Assembly (NCBI GenBank): GCA_020061125.1
Contig: JAGUYV010000085.1
Coordinates: forward strand, 1-38,042
DNA length: 38,042 nt
Reading direction: 5' to 3'
DNA from: a bacterium
GTDB taxonomy: Bacteria; UBP15; UBA6099; DSWB01
The notes under the pieces are model-generated. The model searched no databases, was not told where the DNA came from, and saw only the letters and a program-made list of their open reading frames with translations. Below, piece by piece: positions 8,562-16,140 of this stretch; position 1 is the stretch's first letter, and each line of letters starts with the position of its first letter. Made by a program: the position numbers and the translations under genes.

Positions 8562-9906
8562 GAATATCTCCGCAGAATGCTGTCAGCGTATCGTCCCGCG
8601 CGCCCATCACGCAGATGATGTCCCCCGGTTCCGCGGCCCGGGCCATGAGCGGCGCAAGGTCCGCGCGCGCTTCGCGGAACACAGTGTTCCTGCCTGCCTT
8701 TGAAATATCTCGCGCGATGTCCGCCATGCTGATGCTTTTGTCCGCGGTGCCGCCCGCGTAGTAGATTTCCGGAACGAACAGAATGTCCCGCTCCGCCAGG
8801 TGAGACGAGAATACCGAGACCAGTTCGTCGCGCATGAAACGGGTGGGGCCGAATCCGTGGGACTGGAAGAATACGAGGTTGCGCTGCGGACCCAGGGCCA
8901 GGGTTTCGAGCGTGGCGCGGATCTTGTCCGGATTGTGCCCGAAATCGTCAATCACGGTCACGCCGCCCGCGCGGCCGATGATGTCGAAGCGCCGCATTAT
9001 GCCCTGGAACTGTTCCAGCGCCTCGAATGCAAGTGCATCCGGCACATCGAAATGCCGGCACACGGCCAGAGCGGCCAGCGCGTTGGCCACATTGTGCGCG
9101 CCCGGCACGCGCAGGCGGCACGCGCGCCCGTTGACCTCGAACACGCTTTCCAGGGGCCGCAGCCTGATGTTCTCCGCGTTCACTTCCCCGCGCCCTTTGA
9201 GCGAAAATGTCACGGCCTGCATGCCTTTGCGGTCCAGTGTTGCCGTTTCGGGACAATCCGCATTCAGAACGGCCAGGCCGGAAGTGTTTTCGATGAAGGT
9301 CTCGAACAAAGACCGCAGCTCGGGCAGGGGCTTGTGGTCCTTTGTGACATTGGTGATCACGGACACGGCCGGTCGGTAGTTCACGATACTGCCGTCACTC
9401 TCGTCGCTTTCAATAACAAGAATGTCCGAGCTTCCGGCAAGGGTGTTGCCAAGCGATGACTCGCTCACAAAGTTTTTGATCTTGCCTCCGTTGATGGCGG
9501 ATGGAGACAGGTCCGCGTGGTGGAGAATGAACGCGATCATGCCCGTGACCGTGGATTTGCCGCTTGTGCCGCCCACGGCCACGCCCGTGCGCCGGTTGAA
9601 AATTTCCGCCAGCAGTTGCGCCCGGTGCAGAACGGGAATTCCGGCGTCGCGCGCCGCGCGCATGTCAGGCACGGTGTCCTCGATGGCTGTGGACACCACC
9701 ACGAAATCCGTATCCGCGGACACGCCGGAGCCGTCCTGCGGGAACAGGCGCGCGCCCGCCGCGCGCAGCATGTCAAACGCCGCGCCGCCCTTGCCCTGAT
9801 CCAGAGCGCGATCCGAACCGCTGACCGCATGTCCATCGTTCAGCAGCATCTGCGCGATGGCGCTCATGCCGCTGCCTCCGATGCCGATGAAGAAATAATT
9901 GCTCAT
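8527..9906 (-). CDS. MurC-like Mur ligase (UDP-N-acetylmuramate--amino acid ligase family)
   Basis: The 459-residue product has all three Mur ligase parts: an N-terminal Rossmann block (YFFIGIGGSGMSAIAQ, residues 4-19) as in MurC, a central ATPase with P-loop GGTSGKST near residues 112-119 and ESDESDGS, and a C-terminal domain with DDFGHNPDKIRATL. MurC normally has GTHGKTT and DDYGHHP, so the P-loop and the His-rich motif are diverged. It stands alone, far from any division/cell-wall cluster. It may be the essential MurC, an Mpl-type recycling ligase, or a family member with another substrate; I cannot decide. ATG 9906 is preferred because a GGGAG site precedes it and the Rossmann block follows at once. 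The 3' end overlaps the convergent glycosyltransferase gene. Confidence 0.8.
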   Translation of the reverse strand: MSNYFFIGIGGSGMSAIAQMLLNDGHAVSGSDRALDQGKGGAAFDMLRAAGARLFPQDGSGVSADTDFVVVSTAIEDTVPDMRAARDAGIPVLHRAQLLAEIFNRRTGVAVGGTSGKSTVTGMIAFILHHADLSPSAINGGKIKNFVSESSLGNTLAGSSDILVIESDESDGSIVNYRPAVSVITNVTKDHKPLPELRSLFETFIENTSGLAVLNADCPETATLDRKGMQAVTFSLKGRGEVNAENIRLRPLESVFEVNGRACRLRVPGAHNVANALAALAVCRHFDVPDALAFEALEQFQGIMRRFDIIGRAGGVTVIDDFGHNPDKIRATLETLALGPQRNLVFFQSHGFGPTRFMRDELVSVFSSHLAERDILFVPEIYYAGGTADKSISMADIARDISKAGRNTVFREARADLAPLMARAAEPGDIICVMGARDDTLTAFCGDILNRLRERFPDE

Positions 9907-9962
9907 GAAAATGCTCCCGCCCGTGTGCCTTCTGTACCATGATCCATGCGGCGCGCGGTTTT

Positions 9963-9991
9963 TTGACCGTGCGCGCGCGGAATGATACAAT
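9963..9991 (+). promoter_or_regulatory. Promoter of the NSS transporter operon
   Basis: TTGACC (9963-9968), a 17-bp spacer and TACAAT (9986-9991) preceded by TGA form a strong extended -10 promoter. It overlaps the 5' flank of the divergent Mur ligase gene. Confidence 0.78.
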
Positions 9992-10069
9992 ATTCCATAT
10001 TTCATAACCATCCCTGGCGCACGCCCCTTGAGGCGCGGCCCGGCGGCTTTTTGCGAGGTTTGTTTTTTC

Positions 10070-11614
10070 ATGGAGAAAAAACGCGACACCTGGGACAGCC
10101 GGTTTATCTTTGTCATGGCGGCCATAGGCTCGGCCGTGGGCCTCGGCAATGTGTGGCGGTTTCCCTATACCTGCTACAAGTACGGGGGCGGCGCGTTCCT
10201 GATCCCGTTTTTCGTGGCCCTGCTCACTGCCGGGATCCCGCTCATGATCCTCGAATTCGGCCTGGGGCACAAGATGCGCGCGGCTGCGCCCCTGGCGTTC
10301 CGTTCCATCAGAAAAAAATACGAGTGGGTGGGCTGGTTCGCCGTGCTCACGGGCCTGTTTGTGATGACCTACTACGGCGTGGTTATGGGCTGGTGCTTCC
10401 GCTATCTGGCCTACGCAATCAACATGGCCTGGGGCAACGACACACAGGGCTTTTTCTACAACGGCGTGCTGAAGCTGTCCGGGGGCATCGGAGACATCGG
10501 CGCGCCCGTGGGCTGGACCCTGTTCGGCCTGTTCCTGTGCTGGCTCGGCGTGTTCTTCAGCATCATCAAGGGCGTGAAATCCGTGGGCAAGGTCGTGATG
10601 TGGACCGTGCCCGTGCCCGTCATACTGCTTTTAGCGTTCGTGATCCGCGGCGTGACCCTGCCCGGCGCCATGGACGGCTTGAGCTATTATCTCACACCCG
10701 ATCTCATGGCCCTCCTTGACTGGGAAGTGTGGCTACAGGCCTATGGCCAGGTGTTCTTTTCCTTGAGTATCGGATTTGGCGTAATGATCGCTTACGGGAG
10801 TTTCCTTTCCGAGGACAGCGATGTGACCAACTGCGCATTCATCACCTGCCTCGCGGACGCTGGCATCTGTTTCATGGCCGGGTTCGCCGTGTTTTCCACC
10901 CTGGGTTATCTCGCGTTCACCGAGGGCAAGGATGTGGCCGAAGTGGTCAAGAGCGGTCCCGGGCTGGCGTTCGTCACCTATCCGCTGATCATCAACAAGC
11001 TGCACTTCATTCCCCAGGCGTTCGGCGTGATGTTCTTTCTGATGCTGCTCACCCTTGGCATAGATTCCGCGTTCTCGCTTGTGGAAGCCGGAGTGGCCGG
11101 TTCGATTGACAAATGGGGCCTCAACCGCGTGTCAGTGAACGCCATTATCTCGTTTCTGGCGTTCGCCTTCGGCATTCTATACACCACGCGCGCCGGTCTG
11201 TACTGGCTGGACATCGTGGACTTTTACCTCACGAATTACGGGCTGGCCATCGTGGGACTGCTGGAGTGCGTTCTCGTGGGCTATGTGTATGGGGCGGACA
11301 AAATCAGGGAGCATGTGAATCGCACCTCGGAGATCCGCATCGGCGTGTGGTGGGACTTGTGCATCAAGATCGTTACACCGGTCATTCTCCTGTGGATGAT
11401 CCTGGCCAAGCTGCTGAATGTGAACGGGATCGCAGCGAAACTGGCGGGCCGTGGACCCGAGGGCGCGCCATGGCGCGAAATCCTGTTCAATCCTCCATAC
11501 GAAGGGTATCCCGCGTGGGCGCAGATGGCTGGAGGTTGGGGCCTGCTGCTGGCGCTTTTTGTTGCGGCCCTGATCATATCGAGCGTGAAATCGAGGAGGG
11601 ACGGCAATGCCTGA
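10070..11614 (+). CDS. Sodium-dependent NSS (SNF) family amino-acid transporter, MetP-like
   Basis: The 514-residue product is a neurotransmitter:sodium symporter family protein. Helix 1 carries the sodium- and substrate-binding signature AAIGSAVGLGNVWRFPY near residues 17-33, followed by GGGAFLIPF. There are about 11-12 membrane helices. ATG 10070 is preferred over the longer TTG-initiated frame at 10028, because the typical family start MEKKRDTWDSRF then opens the protein. The next gene overlaps its stop by 8 bp and encodes a one-helix MetS-like subunit, which points to the MetP/MetS (methionine and alanine) branch. Substrate is inferred, most likely a small neutral amino acid taken up with sodium. 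Confidence 0.9.
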   Translation: MEKKRDTWDSRFIFVMAAIGSAVGLGNVWRFPYTCYKYGGGAFLIPFFVALLTAGIPLMILEFGLGHKMRAAAPLAFRSIRKKYEWVGWFAVLTGLFVMTYYGVVMGWCFRYLAYAINMAWGNDTQGFFYNGVLKLSGGIGDIGAPVGWTLFGLFLCWLGVFFSIIKGVKSVGKVVMWTVPVPVILLLAFVIRGVTLPGAMDGLSYYLTPDLMALLDWEVWLQAYGQVFFSLSIGFGVMIAYGSFLSEDSDVTNCAFITCLADAGICFMAGFAVFSTLGYLAFTEGKDVAEVVKSGPGLAFVTYPLIINKLHFIPQAFGVMFFLMLLTLGIDSAFSLVEAGVAGSIDKWGLNRVSVNAIISFLAFAFGILYTTRAGLYWLDIVDFYLTNYGLAIVGLLECVLVGYVYGADKIREHVNRTSEIRIGVWWDLCIKIVTPVILLWMILAKLLNVNGIAAKLAGRGPEGAPWREILFNPPYEGYPAWAQMAGGWGLLLALFVAALIISSVKSRRDGNA

Positions 11615-11726
11615 ATCCGCATGGGCCATGCTCATCATCGCCTGCACCGTACTGTACGGAGGGCTTGCCTGCTGTATCGGCATATCCATGGGCGCCCGAA
11701 AGAAAAACAACGGGTCCGGAAAATGA
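11607..11726 (+). CDS. metS: MetS-like NSS transporter small subunit
   Basis: This 39-residue reading frame starts inside the end of the transporter gene (ATG 11607, 8-bp overlap) behind a very strong GAGGAGGG site with 7-bp spacing, so it is surely translated. It encodes a single membrane helix (about residues 6-30, WAMLIIACTVLYGGLACCIGIS) followed by a short basic tail (ARKKNNGSGK). This is exactly the layout of MetS, the small subunit needed for activity of the MetP transporter in Corynebacterium glutamicum. The family name is from genomic position and topology; sequence identity was not tested. Confidence 0.8.
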   Translation: MPESAWAMLIIACTVLYGGLACCIGISMGARKKNNGSGK

Positions 11727-11771
11727 ATCGCGCTTATTTGCGCGCCAGGCGGCCCATCCTTAAATTCCCCC

Positions 11772-12734
11772 ATGGCTGACATCCTTTCGATAGCGCCCTT
11801 TCTGGACGGCCTCACGGTGCGGCCCGGCGCGAGTCATTACGGGTTGCACATATTCCCGGTGTGCGAAATACCGGGAAGAACGGCCGCGGAATGTCCCGAA
11901 TTGTTGTCCCTGGCGCAGGGGCTGTCTTCAGGGCGTTTGCTGATTGGTGAAACCGGAGAAATGGACAAGGTGCGCATCCGCAACGCGAGCGGAGCGGGCG
12001 CGTTGCTGCTTGACGGCGAAACCCTCATTGGAGGCGCGCAGAACCGCATGATCAATGCGGCCGCGGTCGTGCCGTCGCGCCATGAGGCGGACCTGCCGTG
12101 TTCGTGCGTGGAGGTGCGGCGCTGGGACATGAAACGCAAAGATGATATCCCCGAGGGCAAACGCGCGTTCCGCGTGAGCGCCATGGCCTACGGACGACTG
12201 CGCCGGCTGCGCATGGAGCACGCGCACCGGTCGCTGCGCGCAGACCGCTCCGTGCGCGTGGAGCAGGATGCGGTGTGGAAGGACATTGTGTCCGGGTTCG
12301 GTGTCAGCGGCGCGAACACAAAAACCCTCGACCTGCACGATTTGTACGAGCACTGGGACGCGGCCCTGCGCATGATCGAGCCGCGCTTCTTCATTCACAA
12401 AAACCAGGCGGGAATCATGTCGTTTCTGGACAGGCGCACCTGGCATCTGGATCTGTTCCGGGACCATGACATGCTGTACAAATACTTCAAGCCGTTGGTG
12501 CGCGCCTATGCGTTCGAGGCGCTGATCCGCCTGGAATCCGGAACGCCCGCACGCGGCGCCGCGCAATTGGAGCATGCGCGGGATATATTCAAGTCCCTGC
12601 GTACGGCCTCTTGCCACGCCTTCGCCGCACCCGGCGGCGCGGCCAGGGCGGTGTTCTTCGCCACGCGCGCGGCTCACGGCACGGCGCTGCTTGCCGACTC
12701 GCATCTCATTCAGCTCACCGCATGCTCGAAATGA
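11772..12734 (+). CDS. ARPP-1-like domain protein
   Basis: The 320-residue cytoplasmic-looking protein carries the pattern of the ARPP-1 domain: LLLDGETLIGGAQNRMINAAAVVPS followed by LPCSCVEVRRWD, near residues 76-120. Related proteins keep the order 'L(L/F)xDGExLxGxxQNR...N...VP...I(P/L)xSCVExxRW'. The biochemical function of this domain is not established. The N-terminus has no signal peptide, and the C-terminal half is mostly helical, with HLDLFRDHDMLYKYFKPLVRAYAFEAL. No convincing ribosome site precedes ATG 11772, so the start is provisional. The gene follows metS by 45 bp on the same strand and may be in the transporter operon. Confidence 0.75.
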   Translation: MADILSIAPFLDGLTVRPGASHYGLHIFPVCEIPGRTAAECPELLSLAQGLSSGRLLIGETGEMDKVRIRNASGAGALLLDGETLIGGAQNRMINAAAVVPSRHEADLPCSCVEVRRWDMKRKDDIPEGKRAFRVSAMAYGRLRRLRMEHAHRSLRADRSVRVEQDAVWKDIVSGFGVSGANTKTLDLHDLYEHWDAALRMIEPRFFIHKNQAGIMSFLDRRTWHLDLFRDHDMLYKYFKPLVRAYAFEALIRLESGTPARGAAQLEHARDIFKSLRTASCHAFAAPGGAARAVFFATRAAHGTALLADSHLIQLTACSK

Positions 12735-12786
12735 CGCGCCGCGCGCATCCTTCTGATTCTCATAATGGAATTGAATACGAAGTAAG

Positions 12787-12818
12787 CCGCCGCCTGTGCC
12801 GGGACCCGGCTGCGGCGG
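12787..12818. terminator. GC-rich hairpin between convergent genes
   Basis: CCGCCGC (12787-12793) pairs with GCGGCGG (12812-12818), and inside it GCCGG/CCGGC forms a second stem. It lies between the convergent ends of the ARPP-1-like gene and rsfS and could stop both transcripts, but neither side has a good T-run. Confidence 0.4.
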
Positions 12819-12827
12819 GGAGATCGG

Positions 12828-13223
12828 CTATTTTGCGCCTTTTTTGCGCGCCTTGCGAAGCGCGGGCGGGGTCTTGCTGAATTCCAGCTCCACGCTGGGC
12901 GCGTCGCCCCACAGCGAGTACAGGTTGTAATAGCTTCTTTTTTCAGGGTCGAAGATGTGGATGATGATGCTCCCGATATCAATGATGACCCAGCCGGACT
13001 GCGCGCTGCCCTCGATACCGAGGATGCGCACTTCGCGGTCCATGATCAGTTCCTTGAGAGTTTCAAGCAGGGCGTCCAGGTGGAGCCGGTTCTTGCCGGA
13101 CATAATGAGCAGGAAGTCGGTATAGGAACTCAACTTGCGGACTTCGAGCAATTCGATGTCGAAGGCGAGTTTGTGGTGCGCCGCGTTGGCCAGAGTTCTG
13201 GCGAGTTGTTTTCCTACGATCAA
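12828..13223 (-). CDS. rsfS: Ribosome silencing factor RsfS
   Basis: RsfS (Iojap/YbeB) binds ribosomal protein uL14 and blocks 50S-30S joining when nutrients are scarce. The 131-residue product shows the family core: LLEVRKLSSYTDFLLIMSGKNRLHLDALLE, then RILGIEGSAQSGWVIIDIGSIIIHIF and PEKRSYYNLYSLWGDAP. The C-terminus is a basic extension (ALRKARKKGAK). The start is TTG 13223, with a GTGAGG site 8 bp before it. It is the third gene of the minus-strand nadD-LCP-rsfS set, 23 bp after the LCP gene; nadD next to rsfS is a very common bacterial arrangement. Confidence 0.95.
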   Translation of the reverse strand: MIVGKQLARTLANAAHHKLAFDIELLEVRKLSSYTDFLLIMSGKNRLHLDALLETLKELIMDREVRILGIEGSAQSGWVIIDIGSIIIHIFDPEKRSYYNLYSLWGDAPSVELEFSKTPPALRKARKKGAK

Positions 13224-13246
13224 GGGGCGTGCCTCACTTTTCCGGT

Positions 13247-14542
13247 TCAGAGTTTGTCGCTGCCCACGATGACCGAAATGTCGGCTAGCGATTGCGGATC
13301 GGGGTCGCTGCGCAGATCGGCGTCGAAGATGCGGGCGATGTGTCTGCCGAAGGGCGTGTCGCGGTGCATCACGACCACGCTTTTGCTGTAATCGAAGCTG
13401 TCCGCGTTATCCGTGCCGATGATGTCGAAGCCGAAATAGGACAGGCGGCGCGCGTAGATGTCCGCGATGCCTTTCTGCCGGCAGCCATTCAGCACAGTGA
13501 TTTTAATTTTCTCATTGTCGGGGTGATAACCGCCCTTGAGCGCTCCCGCCACGAGATAGGGCAGTTCGCGCTCGTCGGCCAGCACCACGCTCATGCCGTG
13601 GAGCATGTCAGGCACGCCGGGCACGGTAAAGTGGTTGATGTTGCGGCTCATTGTTTTATCGTAGAAACCGGCGAGGGCGGCGATGTCCTGGATGGACATG
13701 TTGCGGTCAAGCATGGGCGGGGAGCCGTTGTCTCGGGCTTTGAGTTGCTGGCGTTCCATGGCGTTGAGCACATCGGGCACGCGGCGCAGGTTGCGCGTGT
13801 CTCGGAATTTCTTGGAGAAGAGCTGTAGGAGTTTCTGCTGCCGGTGGATGCGGCCGAAGTCGCCTTCGGCGTCGTGGCGGAAGCGCGCGTACTGCATGGC
13901 TTTCAAGCCGTCCAGGTGTTGCGGCCCCGGCTGCAGGTCAATGTCGAGGTTGCCCCGCCGGTCGCGGTATTTCATGCGCTTCTCCACGGTTACGTCTATG
14001 CCGCCCATGGCGTCCACCAGCGCCACGAATCCGTCTATGTTCACAACAAAGTAATAGTCAATGTCAATGCCGAGAAACTGTTCCAGAGTTTGAATGAGCA
14101 GGTCTTCTTCGCCAAGGGCGTAAGCCGAGTTGATCTTCTGTTTCCCGTGACCGGGGACATCCACATAGGTGTCACGGGGAACGAATACGAAGTTTGCATA
14201 TTTGTTCTTGGCGGAAATGCGCGCCACCATGATGGTGTCCGATCGTTTGGGACCGTCGAGGTCGTCAAGCCCGGCGATGACGACATTGAAATCTTCGTCA
14301 ATGGGCGTGAGCGCGGCTTCAGCTTTCTTGCCTCTGGGGTTGATCACATCCTCGAAGATCTGCCTGAATATGTTTGCGTCTCCCTTACCTGAAAGAATCA
14401 GAGATGCGACAAGGGCGCTCAACATGAGGCATAGAGACGCGAATCCCACGAGCACATAAATGTACCACTTGTATCCGGCCTGCTGCCGGTACGGTGTTTT
14501 GATTGGCGCTTTCACTGTTCCTGGTTTTACGGTCTTTGGCAT
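13247..14542 (-). CDS. LytR-CpsA-Psr (LCP) family protein with LytR_C domain
   Basis: LCP proteins transfer polyprenyl-phosphate-linked glycopolymers to peptidoglycan outside the membrane. The 431-residue product has one membrane helix near residues 27-50 (YIYVLVGFASLCLMLSALVASL), an LCP domain with SDTIMVARI, FVFVPRDTYVDVPGHGKQKINSAYALG, MGGIDVTVEKRM and YARFRHDAEGDFGRIHRQQ, and a C-terminal LytR_C domain (about 340-431) beginning KIKITVLNGC. The conserved Arg and Asp residues of the LCP pocket are present (SDTIM, PRDTY, RFRHD, FGRIHRQ). LCP proteins with LytR_C are common in Gram-positives and some diderms, so their presence beside lpxB is taxonomically informative. It lies between nadD and rsfS in one operon. 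Confidence 0.9.
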   Translation of the reverse strand: MPKTVKPGTVKAPIKTPYRQQAGYKWYIYVLVGFASLCLMLSALVASLILSGKGDANIFRQIFEDVINPRGKKAEAALTPIDEDFNVVIAGLDDLDGPKRSDTIMVARISAKNKYANFVFVPRDTYVDVPGHGKQKINSAYALGEEDLLIQTLEQFLGIDIDYYFVVNIDGFVALVDAMGGIDVTVEKRMKYRDRRGNLDIDLQPGPQHLDGLKAMQYARFRHDAEGDFGRIHRQQKLLQLFSKKFRDTRNLRRVPDVLNAMERQQLKARDNGSPPMLDRNMSIQDIAALAGFYDKTMSRNINHFTVPGVPDMLHGMSVVLADERELPYLVAGALKGGYHPDNEKIKITVLNGCRQKGIADIYARRLSYFGFDIIGTDNADSFDYSKSVVVMHRDTPFGRHIARIFDADLRSDPDPQSLADISVIVGSDKL

Positions 14543-14572
14543 GTGAAAAGAAACCTTCTTTGCAATGCGGAA

Positions 14573-15244
14573 TCACGCCGGGTTTGTATAAAGCCCGTGC
14601 TTTCGGATGTATTGCTCCACGGATTCCGGGAGCAGATATTTGATGGGCCGTCCGCTTCGCACGCGCTCGCGGATGTCGGTGGAGGAAATTGCGAGCGCCG
14701 ACGCCTGCAGCAGCTTGAGCTTTCGGAAACGCGCGGGTCCCACGGCCTCCTTGAGCCGGTTGAAGTCGTAGCCCGGACGGCTGGCCGCAATCACCGTGGC
14801 TAGGTCCATGATTTCATCGTGGCTGCGCCAGGTGAGGATTTCCATGACCGCGTCGCTGCCCGTGATGAAGTATAACTCGGGATTCCGGCTCTTGTTGATT
14901 TCAAGGAAATGCCGGATGGTGTCTATGGAATACGACTTGCCCCTGCGGTCCACTTCCGCGCGGGACACGGAGAAGAAAGGATTGGTGTAGATTGCGAGCA
15001 CGGTCATGAGGTAGCGGTGCTCGGTGGGGGCGATGTCGGAATTCTTTTTGTGCGGAGGATGCCCGGAGGGAACGAACACAACTTCATCCATGCCGAATTT
15101 GCATCGCGCCTGCTCGGCGCACAAGAGGTGGCCGTAGTGGATGGGATTGAAGGTTCCGCCCATGATGCCGAGGCGCAACCTTTTTCGGGCGCGTGTGCGG
15201 GTTATCGAGAGATCCCCGGGTTGAGGGGATGGTGAACGAGCCAT
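14573..15244 (-). CDS. nadD: Nicotinate-nucleotide adenylyltransferase NadD
   Basis: NadD makes nicotinic acid adenine dinucleotide from nicotinate mononucleotide and ATP, a late step of NAD synthesis. The 223-residue product contains the nucleotidyltransferase signature GIMGGTFNPIHYGHL (residues 26-40), PSGHPPHKK, and the C-terminal ISSTDIRERVRSGRPIKYLLPESVEQYI, as expected. About 24 extra, basic residues precede the core; an internal TTG start just before RLRLGIMGG cannot be excluded. It heads the nadD-LCP-rsfS run and is 25 bp downstream of the coiled-coil gene. Confidence 0.95.
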   Translation of the reverse strand: MARSPSPQPGDLSITRTRARKRLRLGIMGGTFNPIHYGHLLCAEQARCKFGMDEVVFVPSGHPPHKKNSDIAPTEHRYLMTVLAIYTNPFFSVSRAEVDRRGKSYSIDTIRHFLEINKSRNPELYFITGSDAVMEILTWRSHDEIMDLATVIAASRPGYDFNRLKEAVGPARFRKLKLLQASALAISSTDIRERVRSGRPIKYLLPESVEQYIRKHGLYTNPA

Positions 15245-15268
15245 AGTGTGTCCATGCGGAGCGCGTGA

Positions 15269-16138
15269 TTAATCCTTGCGGAAAATGTTGCCGAGCAGGC
15301 CGCCGCTCTTGCGGGGCTTCTCGGCCAGAATGTCTTCTTCCTGGAGCCGCGCGGCTTCCCGGAGCTTGTTCTTGAGCAGCTCGTTTTCGCGGAGCAGAAC
15401 CTGGTACTTGCCCTGGGCCACGGCGCCCTCTTCGGAGAGCTTGTCAATTTTGCTCATGAGTTGCTGGAATTCAATGGTTTCGCCGCCCATGGAAGCAGGC
15501 TGCTGCGGAGCGGGAGCGGGCGTGCGCATTTTGATGGCCAGTCCGTCCATGCCCTTGCGCACTTCGGCGATCTGCGCCTTGAGTTCCTTGAATTGCGCCT
15601 GGCCGTCGGCGTTGAGATCCTTGATGGCCTTGCGGTTGGCGTCCGTGCGGTTCACGGTCTCGATGATGAGAAGCTCGACATCGTGCTGGAGCCGCTCCAC
15701 GGACTTGTGCAGTTTGAGCATCATGCGCGACTGGGCTTCCTGCTGCTGCTGGAGCTTGAGGGTTACGGACCCGTATTTCACGACCTCGCCGGTGAGCGCT
15801 GTGAACAGATGTCCCAGGTAATCGAGCTTGGCGTTGGACTGCGATACGATCTGCTGTTGCTTTTCAGCAATAGCCTTCTCTTCTTCTTTACCCAGAAGGT
15901 CCTTGTAGCGGCTTTCCAGGAGTTCGCGGATTTCGAGCCAGTCTTTTTTCTGATCCTCGCGCATTTCGCGGATGTCGCGCAGCACCGAGTATCCGGTTTC
16001 GTCGAATTTCTTGCGCTTTCCCTCGCCGTGCATCACGAAGAACTCGGGGAAGAAATCCTTGTACTTGACGATGGTGCTTTTGGGGATATCGAGTTCCTGT
16101 GAGAGATCCCGCAGAGAATAGTATTTGTTGGCGTTCAT
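15269..16138 (-). CDS. MerR-like HTH plus long coiled-coil protein with conserved C-terminal tail (second of a tandem pair)
   Basis: The 289-residue protein opens with a MerR-type winged-helix fold (YYSLRDLSQELDIPKSTIVKYKDFF, then GEGKRKKFDETGYSVLRDIREM). It continues with an extended coiled coil from about residue 60 to 180, a Pro/Ala linker (RTPAPAPQQPASMGG), a second coiled coil (FQQLMSKIDKLSEEG onward), and ends in GGLLGNIFRKD. No effector-binding or enzymatic domain is visible. ATG 16138 follows the stop of the upstream gene by 2 bp; an in-frame TTG at 16144 overlaps that stop and is less likely. The tail matches the IWGSFIRGD end of the neighbouring protein. MerR-like HTH plus coiled coil is seen in chromosome-anchoring proteins such as RacA, but homology to RacA is not shown here. 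Confidence 0.85.
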   Translation of the reverse strand: MNANKYYSLRDLSQELDIPKSTIVKYKDFFPEFFVMHGEGKRKKFDETGYSVLRDIREMREDQKKDWLEIRELLESRYKDLLGKEEEKAIAEKQQQIVSQSNAKLDYLGHLFTALTGEVVKYGSVTLKLQQQQEAQSRMMLKLHKSVERLQHDVELLIIETVNRTDANRKAIKDLNADGQAQFKELKAQIAEVRKGMDGLAIKMRTPAPAPQQPASMGGETIEFQQLMSKIDKLSEEGAVAQGKYQVLLRENELLKNKLREAARLQEEDILAEKPRKSGGLLGNIFRKD

Positions 16139-16140
16139 AC

